Below, piece by piece: positions 10,552 to 22,745 of a stretch of 64,000 nt of DNA. Source of the DNA: Tragulus kanchil (Eukaryota > Chordata > Mammalia > Artiodactyla > Tragulidae); NCBI GenBank assembly GCA_022376925.1, contig JAIOJX010000005.1, forward strand, positions 91,423,001-91,487,000, in the 5' to 3' direction. The position numbers and the translations under genes were made by a program. Position 1 is the stretch's first letter; each line of letters opens with the position of its first letter. The notes beneath the pieces were generated by a model, which worked only from the letters and a program-made list of their open reading frames with translations, had not been told where the DNA came from and made no database searches.

Positions 10552-12848
10552 AAAACTACAGTTTTATCTCTCTGTAGAAGTTAATCCTGACCTATCCCCA
10601 AACCTTTTTCAGGCAAAGTAACCTAACTTTGAAGTATTTGCTACATTTCTGTTTTGGGAGAGTACTGGCATTATTCTTTCTGTATTAGACTCTGAATTAA
10701 AAGAAGGACAACAGTTAATTCTGGGTCATCTTTTTATCCAAAGAACTAAAGTTCTAGTTCCAATTATAAATCTGCTTTATGTACATTAGTCTTAATACAT
10801 TACGGAACCACTGAGCTAGTGCAAATGGTAAAAGCAAGAAAACCTGTATAGCTGGTTGATTTTGAGAGACCTGGAAAGTTAAAATGAACTTCGGTAGAAT
10901 TTCACTTGTTTTTCAGTAAAATACAGACATTTAAGTTCTGAATATGCCTTTGAGGGCTTTCTTTTTGCACTGTCAAAAGCATGAATTCAACTGTGATTCT
11001 GACAATTGGTCTTAGGTAATTGTTTTGACACATTAGTTTGTGTTGCATTATTTCTCTTGTGTGTTTTTTTTAGCTCCAGTGTAGAGGTTTTGCTTCAATT
11101 CCTATTGAGGTATGGACTTGGGGGAAGATTTGTTACTGGTCAGGAAGCAAGGTGGTCCTCTGGATTTTGTTCCAGGCTCCCCATCACTCCTCTAAGAGTA
11201 AGAGTTGAGATTCAAGGGGATAGAGTGTTGAGAAATTTATTGTCCTTGAAAGTGAGGCCATCTAAATCAGTGTTTGGATTTACTTTTTTCTCATGGTGTA
11301 TCAGATTCTAATACTCCTCTTGAAAAAACAACCAGCATGTTCTTAGTGGTTAAGCTGATGAAGAAAGACACTTTTAGGAAGGAATCCGGCATGTCCGTAA
11401 TATAAACTTTATTAATTTTTTCCCAAATAAATATATTCAGCTTAATATTGACAAGAAGGAATCTTAAAATGAAGTGATGTTCCTTGTTTGCTTGGGCATT
11501 GAATCTCAAAAGTTAAAAAAAAAAGAACTTGTTACTAAAAGGGGGTCTGTATTCGTATAACTTGTTTGAGATAAGCTTATGAGAAATGAGACATTTGAAA
11601 TGCTGGTTTTGTAGTGCTCAAGGGCCCATTATTTAATTGCTATTCCACCCATGATGGAGGTTACAGAAGAATTCCTCTGAGGATGAAGATGGCAAGGACT
11701 AAAACTACAGTTTTATCTCTCTGTAGAAGTTAATCCTGACCTATCCCCAAACCTTTTTCAGGCAAAGTAACCTAACTTTGAAGTATTTGCTACATTTCTG
11801 TTTTGGGAGAGTACTGGCATTATTCTTTCTGTATTAGACTCTGAATTAAAAGAAGGACAACAGTTAATTCTGGGTCATCTTTTTATCCAAAGAACTAAAG
11901 TTCTAGTTCCAATTATAAATCTGCTTTATGTACATTAGTCTTAATACATTACGGAACCACTGAGCTAGTGCAAATGGTAAAAGCAAGAAAACCTGTATAG
12001 CTGGTTGATTTTGAGAGACCTGGAAAGTTAAAATGAACTTCGTAGAATTTCACTTGTTTTTCAGTAAAATACAGACATTTAAGTTCTGAATATGCCTTTG
12101 AGGGCTTTCTTTTTGCACTGTCAAAAGCATGAATTCAACTGTGATTCTGACAATTGGTCTTAGGTAATTGTTTTGACACATTAGTTTGTGTTGCATTATT
12201 TCTCTTGTGTGTTTTTTTTAGCTCCAGTGTAGAGGTTTTGCTTCAATTCCTATTGAGGTATGGACTTGGGGGAAGATTTGTTACTGGTCAGGAAGCAAGG
12301 TGGTCCTCTGGATTTTGTTCCAGGCTCCCCATCACTCCTCTAAGAGTAAGAGTTGAGATTCAAGGGGATAGAGTGTTGAGAAATTTATTGTCCTTGAAAG
12401 TGAGGCCATCTAAATCAGTGTTTGGATTTACTTTTTTCTCATGGTGTATCAGATTCTAATACTCCTCTTGAAAAAACAACCAGCATGTTCTTAGTGGTTA
12501 AGCTGATGAAGAAAGACACTTTTAGGAAGGAATCCGGCATGTCCGTAATATAAACTTTATTAATTTTTTCCCAAATAAATATATTCAGCTTAATATTGAC
12601 AAGAAGGAATCTTAAAATGAAGTGATGTTCCTTGTTTGCTTGGGCATTGAATCTCAAAAGTTAAAAAAAAAAGAACTTGTTACTAAAAGGGGGTCTGTAT
12701 TCGTATAACTTGTTTGAGATAAGCTTATGAGAAATGAGACATTTGAAATGCTGGTTTTGTAGTGCTCAAGGGCCCATTATTTAATTGCTATTCCACCCAT
12801 GATGGAGGTTACAGAAGAATTCCTCTGAGGATGAAGATGGCAAGGACT
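10552..12848 (+). repeat. direct tandem duplication 3, two copies of about 1.15 kb
   Basis: Copy A is 10552-11700 and copy B is 11701-12848, abutting exactly. The only difference I see is a 1-base deletion in copy B ('cttcggtag' against 'cttcgtag'). The unit holds unassigned AT-rich DNA with no recognised gene. A 101-codon open frame (11006-11311, repeated at 12154) lacks an ATG start and any recognisable family. Confidence 0.95.
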
Positions 12849-12861
12849 AATCTCTACCTAC

Positions 12862-13117
12862 ATGCTGTCAATACTTTGGTCACCTGATACAAAGAGCAGA
12901 CTCATTGGAAAAGACTCCCATGTGGTGAAAAATAGAAGACAGAAGTAGAAAGGGACAGCAGAGGGTGTAAGGTGGTGGGATGGCATCACCAACTCCATGG
13001 ACATGAGTTTGAGCAAACTCAGGGAGATGGTGAAGGACAGGGAAGCCTGACGTGCTGCCATCCATGGGGTTGCAAAGAGTTGGAATGACTGAGTGAGTGA
13101 CTGAACTGAACTGAATA
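12862..13117 (+). mobile_element. BovB (RTE) LINE 3' end
   Basis: It carries the typical BovB tail: 'gcagactcattggaaaagac', 'ggatggcatcaccaactcc', 'tggacatgagtttgagcaa', 'tggggttgcaaagagttgg' and a terminal 'actgaactgaactg'. It is 5'-truncated to about 250 bases, starts just 13 bases after the end of duplication 3 and has no coding potential. Confidence 0.88.
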
Positions 13118-13419
13118 CTATTTAGCAGAGGTGCAGTGGCTCCCATGTAGGATGGCTCTTAAACTTGTTTATCATCTTATGTATAGATAAGTAAATTCTG
13201 GTGTAAAGAATCTCTGATCCCCCTATGTAGTTCCACAAATGGTTTCTAACATTATACATGTAGCCCTAAAATTGAGTCCATAGTCAAGACCAATCAACAT
13301 ATAGAAAGAGGAGTAAAGCAGTCATGGAACACCTTCCATAGGGTTCTAAGACTTGCTCTCTCTACTGTGGAGAAATTTCCTTTAATAACTTGCAGAGCTA
13401 AATGGCTGAAGGGCAGTAT

Positions 13420-13640
13420 AGTGAGGGGGATAGAAAGCATGGTTGCTAGTTCCTGGTGGATATGGGCTCAAATTCCTTCTCAGTCATTTATTTTCTCTGT
13501 GACTTTAAGCATCTACTTACTAGCTCATTTGTTCATTTTCCATCTATAAAGCAGAGAAAATAGTTGATTTTTACCTTAAGAGTTTGTTGAGAATTAAAAA
13601 TGATGAAGATACAATCCTGACTGTTCAGAAAGTTTTAGGA
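13420..13640 (+). mobile_element. MIR SINE
   Basis: It matches MIR order: 'gggctcaaattccttctc', 'tctgtgactttaagcatc', 'cattttccatctataaagc', 'tttgttgagaattaaaaatga'. Heavily diverged. The boundaries are approximate. Confidence 0.6.
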
Positions 13641-14162
13641 CTCAAAAAAGAGCATATGGGATGTTTCATAGACTATTTGGCTGCATATAGTAAAACTTCA
13701 GTAATTTCACATCTCCTGCGTTAGGCTAGGTTGGACTAACCTCGCCTATTTATTTATTATTTGTTTTATAACAAATAATCCTAAACTTTATAGTTTAAAC
13801 CAACAGAAGTGTGTTTCTTACACATGTTACATATCCACTGTTGGTAACCAGGAAGTGTGTTCATGGAGGTCAATTAAGGACTTTAACCACACAGTGACGA
13901 TCTTGAATGTGCTGGTTTTGAGTCAGAGAAGAAAGAGAGCTCTGGAGGATTCTGAAACAATAATTAGGAGACTTAGGCCTAAAGCCACACACACTTTTTC
14001 CCTTCTTTACTAATTGGTCAGAGCTGGTCACATATCCCTCTATAACCACACTTTATAACATAGGACAAGACAGTCTAATCCGACAATGTCTCCCCAGGGG
14101 AAGAATGAAATGCTGGCCAGTAGCACTAATGACTTCCATATCTCTTCTCCAACTAGTGATAA
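13641..14162. other. unassigned sequence, possible old repeat relic
   Basis: Around 13770-14050 the order of words ('ttataacaaataatcctaaac', 'cagaagtgtgtttcttac', 'attggtcagagctggtcac') is reminiscent of a dispersed ancient repeat, but I cannot assign a family. No gene is visible. Confidence 0.35.
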
Positions 14163-14359
14163 CCTAAAGCAAGAAGTTAATTGGTCTTTTTCTCTTCCAG
14201 TTCCTCAAAATACTGATGTATTAATATTCTTAATGTCAAGAACTAGAAGAAGGAAGAGAGTGTTAATTAGGGTTGTTTACCAAAGGAGATACATGGCATT
14301 ATATTACTGTTTTGCACAGGAATTGGAATTTTATATAAACATCACTTCCTTCAAATATG

Positions 14360-14771
14360 TATTTAGTTGACTGTACTGGGTCTTCATTTCTGCTCGGGCT
14401 TTCTCTAGTTGTGGCGAAAAGGGGCTACTCTTGGTGGTGGTGCATGGGCTTTTCATTGCAATGGCCTCTCTTGTTGCTGAGCTCAGGATTGGGATGCGTG
14501 GACTTCAGCAGTAACAGCATGCAGGCTCAGTAGTTGCAGCATAAGGGTTCATCAGTTGTGGCTTTTGGGCCCTAGAGCATGCAGACTCCAGTGGTTGCAA
14601 CACATGGGTTTAGTAGTTGTAGCTAATGGGCTCTAGAGCTCAGGCTCAGCAGCTGTGATATACAGGCCCAGCTTCTCTGCAACATATGGAGTCCTCCTAG
14701 ACCAGGGATTGAACCTATCTTCTCTGCATTGGCAGGGGGTCTGCCATCTACTGTGCCACCAGGGAAGTCCC
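14360..14771 (-). mobile_element. CHR-2-like SINE, antisense, copy A
   Basis: A long-body CHR element in reverse: 'ctgggtcttcatttctgc', several 'agttgtggc/agttgcagc' modules, then 'ccagggattgaacctatc' and 'ccaccagggaagtccca' as the reversed tRNA-like head. About 400 bases, near full length. The left end is approximate. Confidence 0.88.
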
Positions 14772-15445
14772 ACATCCCTTTCTTTAAGCACCTGCTTCAT
14801 TATTATCAGGAAAAAAGAAATAAGTTTACTGATTTTTTTTTCTCTATTGCAAAACAAAACTTTAGAGTTTATCACTTATATTTTATCTCAAAATAATTGT
14901 GATTTTAGTCTTGCCAGAAGATTGTAGTGACTTTGGGTGATAGTAGCTAAACCTGTGGTACTGTGATGAAGAGGCATTTTAAAATTTGATCCTGAAACAA
15001 TCCTTCATATAGAAAGTGAATTTGACGCTTGGAGTATTGTTCGCTGTGGGATCTGGGTTTCTACATACACACTGATATGCAAATTCACATCCTCATGTGC
15101 TTGGTGATATTTATTCAAGAGCAGGGAGTTCTTTAGGCAAAGAAAACTGCTTAGTGCAGACTTAGCCTGCTTTGGAGCTTGGAAGAGAAGCTGTTTGGGA
15201 AGTCTAGAGAGCACCTTCTCCGGAAAATAAGCTGAGTGTATTAATTTTATCCTAAAGCAAGAAGTTAATTGGTCTTTTTCTCTTCCAGTTCCTCAAAATA
15301 CTGATGTATTAATATTCTTAAGGTCAAGAACTAGAAGAAGGAAGAGTGTTAATTAGGGTTGTTTACCAAAGGAGATACATGGCATTATATTACTGTTTTG
15401 CACAGGAATTGGAATTTTATATAAACATCACTTCCTTCAAATATG

Positions 15446-15857
15446 TATTTAGTTGACTGTACTGGGTCTTCATTTCTGCTCGGGCTTTCTCTAGTTGTGG
15501 CGAAAAGGGGCTACTCTTGGTGGTGGTGCATGGGCTTTTCATTGCAATGGCCTCTCTTGTTGCTGAGCTCAGGATTGGGATGCGTGGACTTCAGCAGTAA
15601 CAGCATGCAGGCTCAGTAGTTGCAGCATAAGGGTTCATCAGTTGTGGCTTTTGGGCCCTAGAGCATGCAGACTCCAGTGGTTGCAACACATGGGTTTAGT
15701 AGTTGTAGCTAATGGGCTCTAGAGCTCAGGCTCAGCAGCTGTGATATACAGGCCCAGCTTCTCTGCAACATATGGAGTCCTCCTAGACCAGGGATTGAAC
15801 CTATCTTCTCTGCATTGGCAGGGGGTCTGCCATCTACTGTGCCACCAGGGAAGTCCC
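15446..15857 (-). mobile_element. CHR-2-like SINE, antisense, copy B
   Basis: Duplicate of the SINE at 14360-14771 (offset 1086) carried by duplication 4. It is not an independent insertion. Confidence 0.88.
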
Positions 15858-16439
15858 ACATCCCTTTCTTTAAGCACCTGCTTCATTATTATCAGGAAAA
15901 AAGAAATAAGTTTACTGATTTTTTCTCTATTGCAAAACAAAACTTTAGAGTTTATCACTTATATTTTATCTCAAAATAATTGTGATTTTAGTCTTGCCAG
16001 AAGATTGTAGTGACTTTGGGTGATAGTAGCTAAACCTGTGGTACTGTGATGAAGAGGCATTTTAAAATTTGATCCTGAAACAATCCTTCATATAGAAAGT
16101 GAATTTGACGCTTGGAGTATTGTTCGCTGTGGGATCTGGGTTTCTACATACACACTGATATGCAAATTCACATCCTCATGTGCTTGGTGATATTTATTCA
16201 AGAGCAGGGAGTTCTTTAGGCAAAGAAAACTGCTTAGTGCAGACTTAGCCTGCTTTGGAGCTTGGAAGAGAAGCTGTTTGGGAAGTCTAGAGAGCAGAAA
16301 CATGATGAACTGACATTTCAGGAAACTAGGAATTGCCAATCTAAACTTTATCAAACATGGCTAAATATCACTTTGGGACTGAGACATAACATATCAACCT
16401 CAAGCGTGCAATTTTAGGTTCCGTATTTTGCAAGAGATG

Positions 16440-16650
16440 TAGTTGCCAGATAAAATATGAGATCCTCAGTTAAATTTGAATTTCATATACACAATAATTT
16501 GGTAGTATAAGTATGTCCCATGTAGGTAATGATTTGGACAGAAATGGGAGTTTGTACCAGTAAATATCTACATGGGATAGACAACAACATTATTCACTGT
16601 GTATCTGAAATTCAGATTTAACTGGACATTAGGTGTTTTTATTTACTAAC
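16440..16650. mobile_element. palindromic non-autonomous DNA-transposon relic, copy A
   Basis: The arms 16468-16525 and 16568-16622 are imperfect inverted repeats around a 42-base centre: 'agttaaatttgaatttc' against the complement of 'gaaattcagatttaact'. It resembles a known dispersed mammalian palindromic repeat whose ends read 'ttgccaga..' and '..ttttatttac'. Exact family not assigned. Confidence 0.6.
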
Positions 16651-17471
16651 ATGGTGACTGTGTTAAAAATGAATGGCATGAACATTTAAACCTGATTCAC
16701 CCCTTCCAGGATAGAAGTAACTAGCTACTATGTGTAGCCTGAAAGTATCAGGATTAATTTTATTTTATTATTTTTAGTTTGATCCTTCTGGAATAGTTAA
16801 AACAAGCAAAGAAGGGAGGTCAGCAGTCTGTCCAGATCTCGATTCTTATTGCTCTATTTATCTTTCAAACAGCTTGAAGCATTCTGGAACAAGCAGTTCA
16901 CTCTCTTGGGATGATACAGTCTTAAAAACTGGATAGAAGTGCAAAAAAGTTTGAAAAATCTGCCCTGGAAGTCTGTAGACTATCCCACTGGACCCTCCCT
17001 GCCATGAGCTCTGGCTGTCATCAAGTCAATAGGAAAGCTGACTTTGATGAGACTGTGTCCATATTAAAATGATCAGAAACAACATCATTGATGTCAGATG
17101 CAGACAGAACAGTAGCACTGTATTTTGAGCATTAATCCTACTGGAGATAAACAGCCAGACAGAAAATTGCCATCTTGAATATTGCTGCTCTAAACAGAGG
17201 CTAGTGACACATGTAAGAATGGCTTTCTTGTCTAAAGCATTTCTTCATTATGTAATTGACTGACTCCAGTGCAGACTTAGCCTGCTTTGGAGCTTGGAAG
17301 AGAAGCTGTTTGGGAAGTCTAGAGAGCAGAAACATGATGAACTGACATTTCAGGAAACTAGGAATTGCCAATCTAAACTTTATCAAACATGGCTAAATAT
17401 CACTTTGGGACTGAGACATAACATATCAACCTCAAGCGTGCAATTTTAGGTTCCGTATTTTGCAAGAGATG

Positions 17472-17682
17472 TAGTTGCCAGATAAAATATGAGATCCTCA
17501 GTTAAATTTGAATTTCATATACACAATAATTTGGTAGTATAAGTATGTCCCATGTAGGTAATGATTTGGACAGAAATGGGAGTTTGTACCAGTAAATATC
17601 TACATGGGATAGACAACAACATTATTCACTGTGTATCTGAAATTCAGATTTAACTGGACATTAGGTGTTTTTATTTACTAAC
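17472..17682. mobile_element. palindromic DNA-transposon relic, copy B
   Basis: Duplicate of the element at 16440-16650, exactly 1032 bases downstream, carried by duplication 5. Confidence 0.6.
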
Positions 17683-18069
17683 ATGGTGACTGTGTTAAAA
17701 ATGAATGGCATGAACATTTAAACCTGATTCACCCCTTCCAGGATAGAAGTAACTAGCTACTATGTGTAGCCTGAAAGTATCAGGATTAATTTTATTTTAT
17801 TATTTTTAGTTTGATCCTTCTGGAATAGTTAAAACAAGCAAAGAAGGGAGGTCAGCAGTCTGTCCAGATCTCGATTCTTATTGCTCTATTTATCTTTCAA
17901 ACAGCTTGAAGCATTCTGGAACAAGCAGTTCACTCTCTTGGGATGATACAGTCTTAAAAACTGGATAGAAGTGCAAAAAAGTTTGAAAAATCTGCCCTGG
18001 AAGTCTGTAGACTATCCCACTGGACCCTCCCTGCCATGAGCTCTGGCTGTCATCAAGTCAATAGGAAAG

Positions 18070-20219
18070 CTGACTTTGATGAGACTGTGTCCATATTAAA
18101 ATGATCAGAAACAACATCATTGATGTCAGATGCAGACAGAACAGTAGCACTGTATTTTGAGCATTAATCCTACTGGAGATAAACAGCCAGACAGAAAATT
18201 GCCATCTTGAATATTGCTGCTCTAAACAGAGGCTAGTGACACATGTAAGAATGGCTTTCTTGTCTAAAGCATTTCTTCATTATGTAATTGACTGACTCCA
18301 GTACAGTAACTGGTAGTGTTTGAGTCATGACGGCATTTTGCCTTCCCTCCCAGCTAAACCCTGCTTGGTTTTGTTATGAATCTTTTTTTTATTATTTATT
18401 TAATAGCTGAGGCCTCTGTAACATTAATTACTGCTTAATAAGTTGTAAGCCACAATTAGGGGATTTTTTGCACAAACATGGATGTTTAGCCCTGCTTCAT
18501 CTGTTCCTAAACATGGTGAACTACAATATGATGATTGCTAGACTCAGATATGTTACTGTGAGCTAGGGAAATTTCCAGTAGAAAAGGTCATCCTAGTGTT
18601 AGATTTTCAAACTTTTCAGTTGTAACTCACATTAAATGACTAAAGGGATATCGTCAAGGTTTAAAAAGCACTCTGCCAATGTGGTAGGGGTAAGTGGTTG
18701 GCTTTTAGTGTGTTTTAATCCAGAAACCACTGACTGAACTAAAGGTGTGGCCTACCAGATTTAAAATCAACCCCGGGAAAAAACTCACTGAATGTTGCTG
18801 TCATGGATCCATAGAAGGGCACTATCCATCCCCCACCTGCCCCATGGCTTCTGTCTTCTCTCTACTGTCTTCTCGGTTGTATTGAAACTGACATTTGATT
18901 TAGACACTGGCATAGCTTGGTCCAGATACCACTCCCTCTGAAAGATGAGAGGACTGAATAAAAGACTGAATTAGTTGGCCTCTAAATAAAAAACAGGCAG
19001 AGACTCATGATTTAAGCCTCTTTTTAAAATTTTGTTTGTTTTATTTTGTTTTAGTTTGTCTTTAAAAAGACTTTTAACAACTGTGATCTTTTCTACCTAA
19101 TATGAAGCACCAAGATGGAAACAGGAAATTTTTCCTGTTTAATCTTAAAAAGGACGAGACTGACTTTGATGAGACTGTGTCCATATTAAAATGATCAGAA
19201 ACAACATCATTGATGTCAGATGCAGACAGAACAGTAGCACTGTATTTTGAGCATTAATCCTACTGGAGATAAACAGCCAGACAGAAAATTGCCATCTTGA
19301 ATATTGCTGCTCTAAACAGAGGCTAGTGACACATGTAAGAATGGCTTTCTTGTCTAAAGCATTTCTTCATTATGTAATTGACTGACTCCAGTACAGTAAC
19401 TGGTAGTGTTTGAGTCATGACGGCATTTTGCCTTCCCTCCCAGCTAAACCCTGCTTGGTTTTGTTATGAATCTTTTTTTTATTATTTATTTAATAGCTGA
19501 GGCCTCTGTAACATTAATTACTGCTTAATAAGTTGTAAGCCACAATTAGGGGATTTTTTGCACAAACATGGATGTTTAGCCCTGCTTCATCTGTTCCTAA
19601 ACATGGTGAACTACAATATGATGATTGCTAGACTCAGATATGTTACTGTGAGCTAGGGAAATTTCCAGTAGAAAAGGTCATCCTAGTGTTAGATTTTCAA
19701 ACTTTTCAGTTGTAACTCACATTAAATGACTAAAGGGATATCGTCAAGGTTTAAAAAGCACTCTGCCAATGTGGTAGGGGTAAGTGGTTGGCTTTTAGTG
19801 TGTTTTAATCCAGAAACCACTGACTGAACTAAAGGTGTGGCCTACCAGATTTAAAATCAACCCCGGGAAAAAACTCACTGAATGTTGCTGTCATGGATCC
19901 ATAGAAGGGCACTATCCATCCCCCACCTGCCCCATGGCTTCTGTCTTCTCTCTACTGTCTTCTCGGTTGTATTGAAACTGACATTTGATTTAGACACTGG
20001 CATAGCTTGGTCCAGATACCACTCCCTCTGAAAGATGAGAGGACTGAATAAAAGACTGAATTAGTTGGCCTCTAAATAAAAAACAGGCAGAGACTCATGA
20101 TTTAAGCCTCTTTTTAAAATTTTGTTTGTTTTTATTTTGTTTTAGTTTGTCTTTAAAAAGACTTTTAACAACTGTGATCTTTTCTACCTAATATGAAGCA
20201 CCAAGATGGAAACAGGAAA
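18070..20219 (+). repeat. direct tandem duplication 6, two copies of about 1.06-1.09 kb
   Basis: Copy A is 18070-19159 and copy B is 19160-20219. They match closely to 19128 and 20219. After that the end of copy A is scrambled: about 60 bases present after copy B (20220-20280) are missing, and the tail rejoins at 'aaaaaggacgaga'. The first 230 bases are also in duplication 5, so that piece occurs three times (17038-17267, 18070-18299, 19160-19389). Copy B overlaps duplication 7 from 19887. Confidence 0.93.
18300..19159. other. unassigned AT-rich sequence
   Basis: This segment has no recognised transposon and no open frame. It includes an AT-rich stretch with homopolymers at 18370-18480. A second copy lies about 1090 bases downstream. 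Confidence 0.45.
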
Positions 20220-22085
20220 AACAAAAGCAACATTCTATTAAATCCCTGATGATCTCACTTCCACCTTATGCTTAAAAAAAGGACGAGAGACCAGTGATTG
20301 ATTGCCAGTGTGATAGAGACTGGAAGAACCAGGGTTTCGGATGTCAGAGTCTTCCCCCGGGCCATCTGCAGAGCAGGAAGCTAGTGAGCTCTCCTATCGC
20401 TGACATAGTCTTGGGTCTCCCGGTTTAGAGGAAAGTGAGGGGCCAGCAGACACTGGGATGGCTTTGAAGCAGGCCTCAGGATGAGAGAGTAGGAGGGCTC
20501 TCAGCCTAGAAAAAGAGGAATTTCATCTCTGGTAGCGGAGATAACGCTCTGAATCACAAAACAATGAAAGTCTTTGCAGATGCTATTTTAAAAGACTTTT
20601 TTTTTTAAATCAGGAAATGCAGTAGCTGCAGCTGTACTTGAACATTATTTCCCTGTCATTGAAAATTTCATTCTTTGATTAAAATTTCTGCAGCGACACT
20701 TCTACAATTTATGACAGTGTTTGATTGTAATGCCGTGACTGAACACATTTTGTTGTTGGCTAGGTCCTTTGGAAGTTTATTTTGGCTTCCTCTTACTTAC
20801 TTGTGAGCTAATTGTGAGCAACAGTTATCTCAGAGTGTTTTTAAAGCTGTGTTTTTTGGAAGTGGAAGGAGGGTTTTCCATTGCAAACAGTGCTTTTAAA
20901 AAGAAATTTCTAAATGGATGATTTTAATGTCATCTTTTTAACAAACCCCATACAGCATTATTTTTCTTTTCCAGTTTCTAAATGTGATGTGGGCTCCGGG
21001 CTGTCATGGATCCATAGAAGGGCACTATCCATCCCACCTGCCCCATGGCTTCTGTCTTCTCTCTACTGTCTTCTCGGTTGTATTGAAACTGACATTTGAT
21101 TTAGACACTGGCATAGCTTGGTCCAGATACCACTCCCTCTGAAAGATGAGAGGACTGAATAAAAGACTGAATTAGTTGGCCTCTAAATAAAAAACAGGCA
21201 GAGACTCATGATTTAAGCCTCTTTTTAAAATTTTGTTTGTTTTTATTTTGTTTTAGTTTGTCTTTAAAAAGACTTTTAACAACTGTGATCTTTTCTACCT
21301 AATATGAAGCACCAAGATGGAAACAGGAAAAACAAAAGCAACATTCTATTAAATCCCTGATGATCTCACTTCCACCTTATGCTTAAAAAAAGGACGAGAG
21401 ACCAGTGATTGATTGCCAGTGTGATAGAGACTGGAAGAACCAGGGTTTCGGATGTCAGAGTCTTCCCCCGGGCCATCTGCAGAGCAGGAAGCTAGTGAGC
21501 TCTCCTATCGCTGACATAGTCTTGGGTCTCCCGGTTTAGAGGAAAGTGAGGGGCCAGCAGACACTGGGATGGCTTTGAAGCAGGCCTCAGGATGAGAGAG
21601 TAGGAGGGCTCTCAGCCTAGAAAAAGAGGAATTTCATCTCTGGTAGCGGAGATAACGCTCTGAATCACAAAACAATGAAAGTCTTTGCAGATGCTATTTT
21701 AAAAGACTTTTTTTTTTAAATCAGGAAATGCAGTAGCTGCAGCTGTACTTGAACATTATTTCCCTGTCATTGAAAATTTCATTCTTTGATTAAAATTTCT
21801 GCAGCGACACTTCTACAATTTATGACAGTGTTTGATTGTAATGCCGTGACTGAACACATTTTGTTGTTGGCTAGGTCCTTTGGAAGTTTATTTTGGCTTC
21901 CTCTTACTTACTTGTGAGCTAATTGTGAGCAACAGTTATCTCAGAGTGTTTTTAAAGCTGTGTTTTTTGGAAGTGGAAGGAGGTTTTTCCATTGCAAACA
22001 GTGCTAAAGAGTGTGTGTTTAACACACATACAGATTATCCTTTTCCAGTTTCTAAATGGATGATTTTAATGTCATCTTTTTTAAC
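19887..22085 (+). repeat. direct tandem duplication 7, two copies of about 1.1 kb
   Basis: Copy A is 19887-20999 and copy B is 21000-22085. Copy B lacks 2 bases in a C run ('atcccccacc' against 'atcccacc'). The last 100 bases of copy A (20894-20999) are a garbled version of 22003-22085, with shared blocks such as 'aaatggatgattttaatgtc' in altered order. Part of the unit also lies in copy A of duplication 6, so it occurs three times. Confidence 0.92.
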
Positions 22086-22319
22086 CTCAGCAATTTGGAG
22101 ACCTGCATTCTATTTCAACGATGGCCTTATCTATACAGACTGATCTGGCCTTTTCTTTCCCTTACGAGGCTGTCAGTTACAATAATAAGTACTCCTGCGC
22201 AATACCATCCATCACATTTGCTTGATTTGCTAAAACATGTTCCTTAACGTGGTGCTTCATCAGTGATGCTGGACTGCTGTGTTTCAGGGGGCCTCTGTCT
22301 CCCCTCTTGTAAGTCAAGG
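20220..22319. other. unassigned, mostly repeat-free AT-rich sequence (with its duplicate)
   Basis: No transposon, gene or RNA recognised. The stretch 20560-20890 and its copy at 21674-22004 is AT-rich but not low-complexity, and could be a conserved non-coding element. That would need an alignment to other mammals. Confidence 0.4.
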
Positions 22320-22745
22320 AATGCAATGGGGTGGATAGTGTCTCCTGAAAGTTCATGTCCATGTAGAGCCTTAGAATGTAGCCTTACTTGGAAATATGGT
22401 TTTTGAAAAATGTAATTAAGATAAGAACTCTGATGAAATCATCATCATTGTAGATGGGACCCTAAAGCCAATGGTAGGTGTCCTTCTAAGAAGAGAGGGG
22501 ATCACACAGAGATACAAGGAAGAGGCCATGACAAGATGGAGTCAGAGTGATACTGCCACAAACCAAAGGTGCCAGAAGCCTTGTGGACCTAGAAAAGTAA
22601 GGAAGCATTCTCCCCTGGAGCCTTTAGAGAAAGCACGGCCCTGCTGATATCTCGGTTTGGGACTTCTGTCCCCGACACCTGTGAGAAAATATGTGCTGTT
22701 TAAAGCCAGCAAGTTATGTTAATTTTCACAGCAGCCCTAGGAAGC
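22320..22745 (+). mobile_element. ancient LTR-like repeat (MaLR-type or similar)
   Basis: Recognisable blocks in order: 'ggatagtgtctcctgaaag', 'cttacttggaaatatggt', 'tgtaattaagataagaac', 'gtgtccttctaagaagag', 'ggccatgacaagatggagtc', 'cagcagccctaggaa'. These match a widespread mammalian LTR-like repeat. Family naming is uncertain. The relic at 58322-59316 looks like a related element in the opposite orientation. Confidence 0.5.

Larger units (their letters stand above)
14163..16296 (+). repeat. direct tandem duplication 4, two copies of about 1.05 kb
   Basis: Copy A is 14163-15213 and copy B is 15251-16296, with a 37-base spacer that matches neither neighbour well. The offset falls from 1088 to 1083 through small indels ('gaagagagtg' against 'gaagagtg', and a shorter T run) plus one substitution (aatgtcaag against aaggtcaag). 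The last 61 bases of copy B begin duplication 5. Each unit holds one antisense CHR-2 SINE. Confidence 0.95.
16236..18299 (+). repeat. direct tandem duplication 5, two copies of 1032 bp
   Basis: Copy A is 16236-17267 and copy B is 17268-18299, abutting exactly. The offset stays at 1032 from start to end and I see no difference, so the copies appear identical. The start overlaps copy B of duplication 4, and the end of copy B overlaps copy A of duplication 6 by 230 bases. Each unit contains a palindromic element. Confidence 0.96.

Noticed and set aside
11006..12459. Paired identical 101-codon frames that look like a small membrane protein family
   Set aside because: The frame starts at a non-ATG codon, and the pair is just duplication 3. 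The hydrophobic stretch comes from T-rich DNA.
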